DNA of 64,000 nucleotides from Gelatoporia subvermispora B (lineage: Eukaryota; Basidiomycota; Agaricomycetes; Polyporales; Gelatoporiaceae): the NCBI GenBank assembly GCA_000320605.2, contig KB445812.1:62001-126000 (forward strand). The letters are read 5' to 3'. Under the pieces are notes generated by a model. The model saw only the letters and a program-made list of their open reading frames with translations. It did not search any database and was not told where the DNA came from. Made by a program: the position numbers and the translations under genes. Of the stretch, positions 49,700 to 62,199 are shown piece after piece; the stretch's first letter is position 1, and every line of letters begins with the position of its first letter.

Positions 49700-52560
49700 A
49701 ATCATAGAACGCTGGGAAAAGTCTAGGTAGTGCAACAAGTACATATAAAGATCATTGAACCCCTCTTAGACGGCATATCGTTGGGTATCTCGGCACCTGC
49801 CTATGGTATTACATATCTGGGAGATGAGTTGGAATATCCTGTGCCAGTTTCACCAGAAGACGTGGCGGCGTCTGTGTCACCCTGCCTTCTCCCGGCGATA
49901 TCTGGAAAAGAATTGATGCGGCAAAACAAAGGCGTGTACTATTGTACATCAATAACACCCTACCGCATCAGGATGGCGTACTTTGCAAAGTCTATTCTCG
50001 ACTTTGTTTACAATAATCCCCGTGCCCTGAAGTCCCCCGACCCAGCTAAAGAGCATGACGTGTAAAATCAGCTATTCTCATTATGTGAGTGCCGACATTG
50101 ATTGGCAATGTCAAGAAGACGTTGAATGGCATGACTGCACGTGCAAAGCTCTGGGGTTTGCGTAGGAGTCTAGGTGATCCGAATCCAGGTATCCGCATAC
50201 ATAGTTCCGATCCTGATCAGTGAAGGTGAGAAGCCGCATGCCAATGTCAGGGTATAAACGGGCCGCGCCATAAAGATGTAACGGAATTCATCACCGAGTG
50301 ATGACTACGGCGGCTGCTGACGTCAATTGAGGGGCGCCAACGCGTCAACTCTAAAGCAGACGTTATATGAATCGCTTCTGTCTGCGAGACGACATTCTGG
50401 GTAGCATGTAGCTCAAATTGCATATCGTGAACGGTACGAAAGACATCTGATTGTTGTCAAACTCCTATCATAGCTACGTAGGCCGTCCGATTTATCTCCA
50501 TGATGGGGGGGGCCACACCGATGAGTTTGTGCGCGCTCTTACAGGGTGGCTCAGCTCATATTTGTATTGATGCGACGAAAGAAAGATCCACAAATAGACA
50601 GACCACGAGTTACTGAAACTCAGTGTTTGCGAGGCATTATCTAGACCGTACATGCTTCCTGCTGCCGTGAGATCGCAGAGCGTACAATGCACCGATGTAC
50701 TCTCAGCATTTTCGATAACAGTTAATGAGAGCGATAATGATAATATTATCAGTGTTATCGGAGGCGCTGTCGTATTGCGATGTAGACCATGTATCAATAT
50801 CCAATATGCATTAGGATTGCATTCGTACAACGCAACAGCGCGCTGTACGGGGAAGATCACGACGTCATGAAGGTATCCCATGCTCACCGGATAGTAATCT
50901 ATCCGTATAGTCGTAGTAGTCGTAGACATGTAAGCCTAAGTCTAATAATGGAATATCCGGTGCAGCATAGCGACAGAGGCTCGGCATCGACACTTTTGTT
51001 GTGTGGACACTCGGCTGTCAGGTATGAGACAGTAACAAATTCCCTCGCCAACTTATACTGTAATATCAGTAATTATAACAAATTGTCGCGTCACGGTGTG
51101 CCATTGTATTGAGTTCTTCGGTTGTCATGTCATGAAAAGGCAGGTTCGGAGCAGGTATCGAAGGGTTTGAAGTTAAATCTTGGCGAGAAACACATCACAT
51201 CATCTTTTGTGGCCCTGCGGGGCTACGGTGTTGAAAATTACCCCCTGAGAATGTGCCATGCCCTCGAAACTGCAGACCAAGGAGTCTCTTGTTATGATTT
51301 CGACCAAATTGTTGGGTCACGGCGTCACACACGGTTGTTATCATTAGTGATATTACAGTACACATGGTAGAGGCATCGCTCGCGTAGGGTGCCAACTTGA
51401 GTGCATGAGAAGAAAGTATAGAAACTGTAGAGCCTAACCTACATACGTACGGGCATCATATCGGACATGAACAGGTTCCGAGCCGAGTAGAGGCTGTCGG
51501 CGCCGTGGACGTCTACGTGTGAAGTACTCACGGCACATGATTGGCACTGAAGTATAAGGTTCATGTATTTTTCAGGCCTTATTCTGGGCTTTGGTCTCGA
51601 TTCCAGGCAAGATCCGATGCAGACTAGCACAGCAATCAACTACAGTCACTCATACGAAACTTGGAGTATGCATAGGCTCATGGATGCACTGGTACTACAA
51701 CGGACAAGCTCTGGAGTGTGTCTTAGGAAGCAAATGTAGGATTCAAAGTCGACCGGTGCGGAAAGTTGATCTAGGCGCGTTTGTCTCATGAGGTCCAATC
51801 TCGCATGCTGCTATTGCATAACTCGACAAATTACAGCCATATTTTGAGCAGTAACATATACGAAGACGAAAGCGGCTCCTCACAGAGGATCAATCTGGAA
51901 TAGCTCTTTTTCGTTAGACAGTCACACCGATAGAAACATGCAAAGAACCTTTTTGGAGAGTGAATAAATAAATGACCGCACTTTCGGCACTGTCGGATGT
52001 AATAAATGTCAGCATTCTTGGTTCCATATGTAGCGTGATGACTGAGCTCGAGAAGCTCTCCCTGCTGCTGTGCTACAGGAGTCTCCGGCATTTACATACT
52101 GTCCGAGTGGTGATTATCTCCAATCCACAGCCCACCTGTCGTCGGGTGATCCTCATATTACATTTTCATTAGAACTCACATGTGTGAGATTGAATATCGC
52201 ATTTCTCGCGATATCCAGTGTACGAGACTGATTGCCAAGAGTACTACCCACAAGTCGCGTGTTAGTCACTGGAGAGCGGTAATGCGCTGAGCGGAACCAT
52301 GTGGGGTTGGCCATTAATGGTGACAGCGCTCCGCCCTTTGTCACATGCCTTTACCGGAGCCTTTGCAGGCGCCAATGTATACGAGCAAGCTCTCGTGAAG
52401 TCTCGCAGACCGACATCAGTTTACGATGGAAACGCAAGGTAGCCGTCAACGGTCGAAAACAACCGGGCAGTTCGCGACTTGAGATGCCGTGATTCCCTTG
52501 AGGATAATTTACATGACGTAGCAAATGTTCCACTTCCGATGGGCACCCACCAACCCATCG
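49700..52560. other. AT-richer intergenic stretch
   Basis: The plus frame 49730-50065 is open for 111 codons but follows a stop directly and has no early ATG or splice acceptor. The rest has short frames only. No repeat or RNA gene was recognised. Confidence 0.45.
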
Positions 52561-52569
52561 CCGACCTGC

Positions 52570-55500
52570 CTACAACTCGTCTTTTACATGTCCCGCTTCG
52601 TCGTCCACGATAGAGGTAGCCTGTTCGGTCTGCACCGCTTCCTCATGTTCTAGGGTACTAGTCGGTTTCCTTGCTGCACCTTCAGCAAGCACACCGACAT
52701 CGGCGGCCACAATGCCCCCATGGAGCCGACCTTGCTCCGCGAGCGATCGCGCGAAGGCCGCAATTTCAGCGTCGTACTTCTCCCATTCGGGTATCTGCCG
52801 CGCACGCGAGAGCTTAGGCTCTTTCTGTGGAATGGAGCATGGTGTGAGCTTTCGTTCTGGGAGTGCTGATTGATGGTGAATATTCTCCCAGCTCACCGTT
52901 AACGGGTTTTGGCAAAGATCTATAGTTTTAGCGCGATCAAGCCGCTCTTTACTGCACCATGTCTCGCACTAGGAGACAGATAAGTATTTGAAGTTATAAG
53001 TTGCAACGCACATACCCAGAGCCAGTCTTCTGGCAGCGAGAACTATGATAATTGCCATTCAGTATGACGCGAGCTACAGGTAGTCGTTATGACGTACGAT
53101 TGGAACTTCGATCTGTAGGTTGTTCGGAAGATCTGGGCGAAACTTGTATTAGCTAAAATATGCTAAGAGCACAAGCCTGGGCGCACCTTGATCTAGGTTC
53201 GCGAGCGAGTTAGGGTCTGCAGAAAGGGCTTGATAGTGGCTGCGGAGAATGTCCTATAGATCTGTGGTTTAGCGGACAGTCTTGACCCGTTTGCGAGCAT
53301 CACAACATACCCCTGCAGCCAACTAGATGGAACGTTAGCGATTAACCACGACGAAGAGAAGGGAGATACACACCTGACGAAAGCGGACAAGATCTACGAG
53401 GTACAGAGCACTGTGAAACGCGGTATAAGCTTGGGTCGGCGAGCTCCAAACACATGGTATACCTAATATGATACGGCTTCCCGCGAAGCGTATCACGCCA
53501 GTAACCTGTCTTCCAGAAGCGGAAGCCCTCCATATCCGTATTGTCGTCACCCATAGGAACATATGCATACGGAGCACCCTGAATATCCATGTGGACAAGT
53601 TCTGCCAAATCCGCGCGCACGATCTGATCGGCATCGACGAAGATGACACGTTTGAGATCCATAGGGAAGAGAACGTCCAAGAATAGGATCTTGTAGGCCC
53701 AAATAATACGCTGCTTCTCGTGTTGTTGACGCAACCAGCTAGGCCATTTGTACGTAACTAACGAATACGAGAAATCATATTCTCGAGCAAAGTGAGGGAT
53801 GAATTCCTGTAAGATGGTGAGCAACGTCACGTTGTTCATCCATGACACAAAGCGCACAAGGAACGACGGTGAGAGGAAGTTCTCAATGAACCAGAACTTG
53901 ACGCTGCTTTTCGTATTGCGTAGAACACTTAGAATCATGATCGACGCGAAGCGCTGGGTAAATGGGATGAGGAGCACATTCAAACACAAGTCTGTGTTCC
54001 GACGCTACCTCGTACAGCAGACCGGATGCAACGGTGAAGATGTTTATCTCAGCCTCGTCTGAGTTGGTCTTCGCGATGGCATATTTCCCATCACTGTCAT
54101 GATGACCAAAGATTGAGGACACTCTACGCCACCAAACGATCGGCATGAGCACATGCTGCGGAATTGGTAGAAACGACCATACCGAGACATTACATCCCCT
54201 AATACGCCCTTGTTATCCTTGTCGTTCCGCAACTTGATTTCAGCGAGGACGTCTGCCCTTTCCATACCAGGTCTGCGTGTCAATCTCGGATACAAGGTCA
54301 CCCCCTCGAAGCTGGCAACAGTGATCTCGTCCCCGGCTTCCCCCACAGTCGGGCTATTCCATCCCTCGTTACCTACACTTTCCATGGTGAAGATATCGCG
54401 ACCGCGTCCAGGACGAATCTCGAGACGATATACACCTGGACTAGTTCGGAATTGAAGGTAACCGAGATTGGCAGCAACCAGAGTGTCCGCAATTGGATGT
54501 TCACCCTCCCTGGAAGCAGCCATGAGCTGTAGCTGAACGCCACGAGGAGGGGCCCCAGTCAGGGTGTCACGGGCATGTCCCTCAATCACGAGGTGATCCA
54601 ACGCGAATAACGCCCATACACCTTGCCTTCGCTCCCCAACAGAGAGAGCACTGAGTTGTATGTTATCGAGGTCATGCTCAGCCTCACGCGGACGGACAAG
54701 CCAGGCTTGTGGCACATCCATAGCAAGGGTATAGAGAGGCTCCATCGGCAAGTCGGTGAACACAGTCTTGGCTTGCACCTCATTTCTGTCAACAACTTAG
54801 GTATGCATTCAAGTTGGTCCAGATAATGACTTACCCTTCGGTATCGAAGTCCAGTCGCGGACGAAGATTGTATCGGTAGAAACGCTTGATTGGAAGCTAC
54901 TTGATGGTGAACATCGGGCATGTTACAAACCATGGAAATACTTACTTCGTTGTACTTTCCGGGATTAATATGTAGCTCGACGTAGACGCCAGGTATGTTC
55001 AGCGCCCACTGCTGATCTTCAGCGCGGCGTCTGTCAGAATAAAGTGTTGCCTACCTCGATAATGGCTGACCACTTCTGCGCCGTCTCGCTCAACGGGTCC
55101 AGAATAATGCCGAGGTGATACAGAGCAGTAGTGTTGTCCCCGAAAGCATACGTTCTTCACTAGGGTCAGCATTGTATGACTTCAGAATGTACAGCATGGA
55201 CGTACGAATACCGCCCATCCAGAAGCTGATAATTGCGTCGTCGAGGACGCTGCGGCGCATTGAACAGTCCTACTTCGCTCGGGTCCGGTAGCTGTATGGA
55301 GGAAATGATGGAAGATGCCGTCAGAACCATGTCCTCGAATTGCGAACTAGGGGACAGACGGAGCTTAGACCTGCGTAGCGGTCGGGGGAAATGATAGGCT
55401 CACGATTCATCAAATGATGCTTTGACATCTTCCAGTGCTGCCACAACGGGTGTAACGCGTTTCCGGAGCTCATAGTCCCACAGAAGGGAAAAATCATCCG

Positions 55501-58500
55501 CAACGAAGTCCTCAGGTTCTAGAGGGCCCACGATCTGTAGAGCGGTGATATATTAATGCAAAATAGACATATAAAGCAGATATAACGTACTCGGCCATTG
55601 ACAACTAGAGCCAGCTCGCCAGGAGCCAGCTCCAGGTCACGAAGCATCTGACGACCAGCCTTCGTGAAGCTTTCTATAGTCTGAACCAACCCAACACTTC
55701 GTGGCTCATTCTCCAATATGTCAGCGAGGATGGTCTCCGGCGATAGCACAACTTGTGACGATTCATCATGACGTGACGCAACCATCTGCAGTGATTCCAA
55801 GATCTCGGACAAGCGACTATGTGCGACTTGACTAAGAGTCCCTGTTGTCGTCAAATACGCGAGAAGAGCTGCCGGAGAGAAGCCTTGGGGTGAAGGTCCG
55901 TCCTCTACGTTGTGTATAACTCCTAGACGAGATGGAGAGCCCGGTGTCTGTATCTATGTGATAAGACTGACACATCCTTGGTTGATTCCATAACACTAAC
56001 CAAAGCATCCAATGCTTCTTTGAGGAGCGCTCTGCCAGCTTCAGTGTTGAAGTCGGCCACGATGAAGGTTGTCAGTGACGTCTTTCCAGAATCTACTGTT
56101 CAATTTGAGAATGCGATTCTCGATGGTGAGAAAAGTAGCCTACTTGGGTATATATACGATCCGCGCTGACTAGGGAAGTTTGCCCGTATAATCGCGTCTT
56201 TCATATCGACGATGCGGAGGCTTCCGCTCTTGGCCGATGGATACACATATTGGTTACGGCGCTTTGCGGTTGTAGGCAAGTCATAGAAGTACGTAGATAT
56301 GCGCTCGCCATCTTCATCAGTCAGCGAGCCGGCAACAAGCTATGCGACAGACCGAACAACAGTGTCATCGACTACTCTTTGCACAGCCCAGAGCCGGCAC
56401 GTACCTTCTCTTGGATATGCTGCAATTGTTGACTGACTTCCACTTGCATGTAACGTAAGAAGTCCTGCAAATGGTCTTAGTAGCAGGTCCACACTGGATG
56501 TCGAAGCACGTACATCGTCTAGGTCAAATGGCTTGCCATTCACGAACACGTGACCAAACTGGGAAGACTCCAAGTTTACACCAAGACGCCGAGCATACCC
56601 ACGAATCTTCTCTTCATGCTTTTCCCAGTCAGCAGACTCCTCGTTGAGGATCACGTCGAGCGTAGTCTCCGGGGCCTCAGTCAAAGGCTCTGCCATTTCT
56701 ACTAGAGCAGCAAATTCTGCCCTAACTGCAGACCAGTCCGTAGTAAGGCTTGGCCGGCGAGCCTGTACACTGTTGAGCTATTGTACGGCGGATCGGTCAG
56801 GAATATCTTGCAGGGGTAGAGGTAATGGTGCATACACTTCTCAAGAAAGACAATGTCACAGGCGCGCCGTAGTTCTCTTCCAGGTGATAGAACAAACGTG
56901 CCATCCTGATCGCTTGAATACATCTTCAGTGAACAGTGTCTGCGGCCAGCAGGACGCGCATACCATCATCTGTCTCCACAAGTGGGACGACTCCAAAGCG
57001 GAAGGGAAGATTGCGACTGATCATGTTCGAGACAGTGACCGCGATGAAACTCGTAGCAGCAGGATGCGAAAGGTCGGTGGCGACAATGATGTTGAAGAGA
57101 TTCTGCCTGACGGCTGGGAACGAGCCCGGGTACATCGGGCGCAGAAGCTGCAGAATGGTGGCCATCAGCCTTCCATTCCTGGAAAAATCTCATAGACTCA
57201 CGATCCTGAGCGATGTACCCCACCGTTCATATCTGCAGATAGTGTCTGAGTTCGCGATACGCGTTCCAAGGTTGCTAGTTGCACTTACTGTACATCTTTC
57301 TCGATGTCATTCAGCCATCCGATGACTCCCTCGCCCTCTGGCCGGTCGCTGGCATCGTATAAACCGTCTAAAACACCGGAATCGCCCTGCGCAGCACCAA
57401 TCGTTGGGTGAGTCAACAACCTCATTGCCTGCTCAGAGGAGAGTCCAAGAGACATGAGGTTGAGCATGATTCTACGCTCCTTCCGTAGCAGTCTCAAAAG
57501 CCTATACATCGTGTGGTAAATTGATTCCGTCGCACCAGACAGAGGAATGGACAACGTACGCGAAAGGGTTCATATCAGTCTCCGGAACCACGACACCATT
57601 CAACCAAGCCATGCTAACGCCGCCCTGTGCCTTAATCTGGTTGCGGTCGAGCTCTTCAACCAACTCCGAATCAACCGTAACGCGGCGGGCGAGCAATGTC
57701 GCATACTTCGGGAAGTTCTGCGAGATTTGCTTCAGAACTGACAAAGGTTCCTCCGCATCCGAGATAAGCTGGGTAGCCTGGAAGCCAATCTCTGCAGCGC
57801 TGTCAGCTGCAATCGTCATTCTCACTCATCACACATACCGAGGAGTTCCTCCGGGCTTAACGGTATGGTGGCATCGTAGGTCTCGTTCTCCGGGTACTGT
57901 TGAATGAGGGTGTGCACCGAATCTACACTGGTCACAAGCTCCGGCAAATCGCCTGAGTCGCCTCCCTCTTGTGCTGAGCCTTTCCGTGGTATATCATGTC
58001 AATATATATGCCTGCCTCATTTAGGCTAACCCGCACCTCTGCGTCGGTCATCCAGCGCGAGGTAATCCATCTTCTTCAGGTCCAGAGCAACACCGTAGCC
58101 AGAGAGCGATGCACGTTGAGCGGTGTCGTCGCCACTGGGAGGGATAGGCCTGAAGACATATTGGACTGAAGGGGATGGCGCGCTCGCTGCAGAGTACAAC
58201 CATGAATGAAGCTCCCTGAAGTTGTTCGAGTCGGGTAAGCCATAGAGTATAGCGGTCCGAGCCGGTACATCTGTCGACTGCAGAGCCGATGGCAGGATAT
58301 GATCGAAGGGAAGGAGCTTCGGCTGCACGACAGTCCTGGAGAAGAGTAACTCAGCGAGCCCATCCAGAGCAGGGTATATGACTACTCACGTATTCGCGGC
58401 CTCACCCTCAGGTGGGTCTATAGTGTCTACTCCAGCCAGATGTGCAAGTGTCTCTGCGTCACAAACCACTTGTCCATACCAGTCTACCCATGAGCCGCAC

Positions 58501-58950
58501 TCTGCCTGCGGATCGGTATTGCGTTGCGACTGCCTGTCTCGGTAGAACTGGTAGTATGCCTCAAGCCTTGGGCTTGATGAATGAAGTGCCAGCTCCATCT
58601 CCACAGCTGCATATGCCCCGGGTTCAGAGAGGTATCCTTCTGCCGTGGCCGCGTCTAACGCATGTCGGTACCACTCTTGGGATGACCGTGCAACCGGTCG
58701 TAGCTCAGGGTTGGTGAGCACGTCGAGAAGATGAAAAAAGGCATCCGGTTCTTCTATGAAAATGGTCTCACTGGATACGTTTGAGAGCCCGTATATATAT
58801 TCGCAAGAGAGTAACGTACATGCTCTCGAGGAGGGCCGGTGGTGCAGGCCAGGACGAGCGCAGCTCCACCTGCACGGGAGGACTTACAGCCGCTCCATAT
58901 GTTCTACCCGCAAAGACCGAGAGAGCCAACCCAAGTCCTAAAAGCTGCAT
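52570..58950 (-). CDS. UDP-glucose:glycoprotein glucosyltransferase
   Basis: ER lumen folding sensor that puts one glucose back on misfolded N-glycoproteins so they re-enter the calnexin cycle. The start at 58950 opens a signal peptide ([20 protein letters not shown]). The long thioredoxin-like region follows ([36 protein letters not shown]), then the beta-rich part and the family GT24 catalytic domain: [47 protein letters not shown] with the DxD metal site, and [17 protein letters not shown]. The C-terminus is HVKDEL, a canonical ER retrieval signal. The gene has many small introns. I checked the one between FLSPSFL and EFIPHF, which is in phase and stop-free, so retention would insert residues. 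No lesion seen. Confidence 0.95.
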
Positions 58951-59980
58951 TTGTTGAGCAGTACTCCCGTCGAAATCGTGGCTTCCGCGGCGATCTCAGT
59001 GGTGGCTGAACCAAAATCCAGTGTTTGCTGAATGCAAGCAAGAATGTCTCAGCGAGTTGTCTAGAGCTGACTACAGAGTCCAAAACATAAGGCTGTATGG
59101 TAAAGAGTAGCGCAGCTTGTAAGTCGCTGCAAAGGAGTCTCAGAACAGTGCTGCAAGTTGTCCGCCACGTCGCCTCCGAACGCGTCCACGTAGGTTGTCG
59201 ATGGGCGCTAAATACACTCCCGCGACGCGTGGCCAGTGAAGGTGACCTACTAGTTCGAAATTCAGTGAGCTATAAACTCGTACGGTGGCGAAGCTGGAAC
59301 TATTTCGGACGCTGGTGGCATGTCATAGGCTTGGTCTGTTTCTTGGAGTCGGAACCGTCTTCCTCCTCATATTTGATGCACCTTTTCCGAAATGTCGATA
59401 TCTCAAGTGAGGTGGGCGCTTTAGCTTTACAATGATGATGAAGCTTCAAGCTTTGAAGAATTGGCAGCACTACCGGATGCCATGATCCATCGGACTAGAC
59501 TCAGGGGTACTATCTCGGTATGTCCGTCCTACTTTCTCATATCTATAGCTATGCACGCAACCCGGCTTCCTGCCGCAATTGAACACATCGAAGCAGTGCT
59601 GATATGACGTACATATCTTTCGGGGAAGGCGGGATGATATATCATATCCATGCGCCACAGGATGAGCATACGCGTTGGTATGAGTGGACGTTGTGTACTT
59701 CTGTCCTATCACTAATGATATCGAAGCGCTGCTCAGATCCGCGAATACGATTCTGTATCTAAAACTGCTACGCCACCTATGCTGTGCGAGTATGAAAATC
59801 CATCTCGGTAGTTCACCGGCCTTGTTTGACTTATTCGCGAAGGGGTCCTCGCGGGTTTCATTCCGAGAAAGTCAAATTTGCGGTAATTATCGAAGAGAGG
59901 ACATTGTGACATATGCAATCACATCGGGACACTGGTACACAGGTTGCACGCGGTGGTGTACCGTATCCTCCATGCAGTAC
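58951..59980. other. Intergenic, nothing assigned
   Basis: This is the upstream side of the glucosyltransferase gene. Short frames only; no repeat, RNA gene or clear TATA element that I can support. Confidence 0.45.
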
Positions 59981-59982
59981 CC

Positions 59983-62170
59983 TCAGTGGTGTATTGAAGC
60001 GACGATACGCTGTATTCCTTGGGCTCGTTCCTCTGTATCGAACGTTTTCAAGTCCAGCTCCTCGACCTCTTTCAGGGCTCTGTCTCGATCTTCAGGTACA
60101 GATGCGAGAATTCTGTCGTAGGCTAGACGTGTCGCTAAGCACCGCACGAGCAAATCGCGATGCTCCTCCAACCTGACGTTGCGCTCGCCACGCGCGAGGA
60201 ACTGGTCTGCGAACGCGGTCACACTCTGCTTCAGGTGTTCATGCAGACATGCCGTCGAAATCAGAATCATGAGTAGCATAGCCAAGTGACATGAGATCTT
60301 GGAGCTAAGTGGGTTGGTCTCAGGAGGACCGGGTAAGGCAGGAACCCGCTGCTGTGCGGCCCCGATTAGACATAGGAGATCTGATGAACAGGTCATGTAT
60401 AATTAAGGAATCTGTAATGTACAGAAATACGCGCATGTGTCATCGGGCAAAGCGATCGTTTCTTTCTTGACTTATTCGAGACCAATTCAGAATCCCGCAG
60501 TGAAAACTCCGGACTCTTCGGAATGTACCTTGTTCAATGCGTCGACGAGAAGAGTCAACACGCCGTCCTTGAATGTTGTCCACTCTTTGAATTCCTCTGT
60601 ATTTCCAGAACCGTGTTCCTTCATTTCTAGCCACTGCTGGCATCCAATCGCTGCGAAGCGTATCATAGCTCTCGCCACCAGCCGGTGATCCGATGATTGC
60701 AGGATGAGGGGACCGCAGGATGTAATGAAACGAGTTCTAAGCCTCAGACAACTGGATATTTTGGGTGATATATCAATGGCTGCTGTGCCTAGAGCAGACT
60801 CCGCAGTAGAAGATCTCTGTGTCTCGCCGCTGTTTTTCTCGTAGTTGACGATCGCTTCTGGCCTATACAAGGCGAGACCCGGCTTACAATGCGGATCCAT
60901 CATGGTAGGAGCGACCACCTCGCTGAGGAACAGATTTTCCATCAGTAATGCACGGGCCTTTGCGAGGACAAATACCCCCAGCTTCTGCTCCACTCCTCCC
61001 TTCTTGATGAGATAGCTTTCCTGGATGTTCCAGCTCTTATATGTGTCAGCGCGTGAGACTTTTCTTGAAAGCCGATCAATGTTACATCTAGTTCCTGTGT
61101 GGTTATCGTGGTGTGTTGCAGGGAGTGGAGGCTGGTACATAGAACGACAGGCCTCTGAGCGACAGGCCTTCACAAACCATGACCCTGCGGGGAAGCTGAT
61201 GAAGAGTGCCTTATGCAGGGGCCAGCAGAATCCCAACGCTTGAGTTGATTTGTAAGGGCATTCTGGCCATATGGCTGGAGCAATCGTTGCAAAGAAGCTG
61301 AAAACCATCAATATCGTGACTCAAGTTGTCACGATGACCGCGACTAGGGTGCTGAGAGTCCATAGAAGGACGATTAGCCCAGCAAAAAAAGAATATGAGA
61401 GCGAGTTGGGTCAAGATTGGGATTAGGTTCAGGATGCCTGGAACTCGCCATTTCATGAGCCTGAAATCGGATCGAAGACAGTAGATGTAAGCGCTGCGCA
61501 TGAGCACAGGACATGTCGGGCTAATGTAGTGATTGAGCCATTGCCGTAAGACTATGGCTACGGATGCTGCAGATAAGCTGACAACCAGACTTAAGAACCA
61601 TAGTGCATTGATCGAAACGGAAGACGTGGCCGGGATATTGAGATGGTCAGGCAAGGCAGAAGTGGTATAGTTCAAGGAGGGGTTCGCTTGTTCAAGGAGG
61701 TGGAGTAATGTCTGAGTGGTAGGGTCCGTCTCAGACTGTGGCTCAAGCGACCGGAAGGTCTCAACATTGAACGCTGTGAGAATAGCAGAAACGAGCCCAG
61801 CCTGCAGTGGTATGTTATTCCACTTTGAGCGCGATGGATGTCGTGATGTGCTTACAAAGACGAGTAGGTTGTCTATCTCCTCCTTCCAAGCTTTGACCAT
61901 ATGTTTGTCATGTTTCTTCAGTCTGTCGGCACATATATCCCAGGCTTTGTCCGATCTCGTCTTATCTTCATCGGTCGAAGTGTTCTGCTCCTCTTGCTTT
62001 TGATGGGGCGCTCCTCGACAGTAGCAGTGAGACAGGTCTGAGTTGTCTATCACAAGGCAACCGCAAGGTCGGACCTCCGAAACCTAGCATGTACGAATAA
62101 AGAGTGTCAGCGACCAGTGATCGTTGAGTGAACAGCCTGACATATTTATTGCCGGTTGGTCTTCGTCGGA
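59983..62170 (-). pseudogene. DUF6535 membrane protein, decayed
   Basis: The DUF6535 core is plain: HMVKAWKEEIDNLLVF, an in-phase 54-nt intron, then AGLVSAILTAFNVETFRSL, followed by hydrophobic segments (ISINALWFLSLVVSLSAASV, LNLIPILTQLALIFF). This fungal family is expanded in Agaricomycetes and has no known function. Damage: the frame breaks at a run of 7 T (plus 61384-61390), where 6 would continue GLIVLLWTLSTLVAVIVTT. That frame then meets TGA at 61321-61323, reopens as VTILMVFSFFATIAPAIW and ends at TGA just after SGVFTAGF (60487). A last segment (60385-59983, DRALKEVEELDLKTF) cannot be joined in phase. The 5' exon phases also fail, so the start is unknown. Confidence 0.65.
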
Positions 62171-62199
62171 CACCATCGTTATGTCCGAACTGCTGCGGG

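Noticed and set aside
49730..50065. 111-codon plus-strand frame
   Set aside because: Preceded directly by a stop, no early ATG, no acceptor site and no recognisable family.
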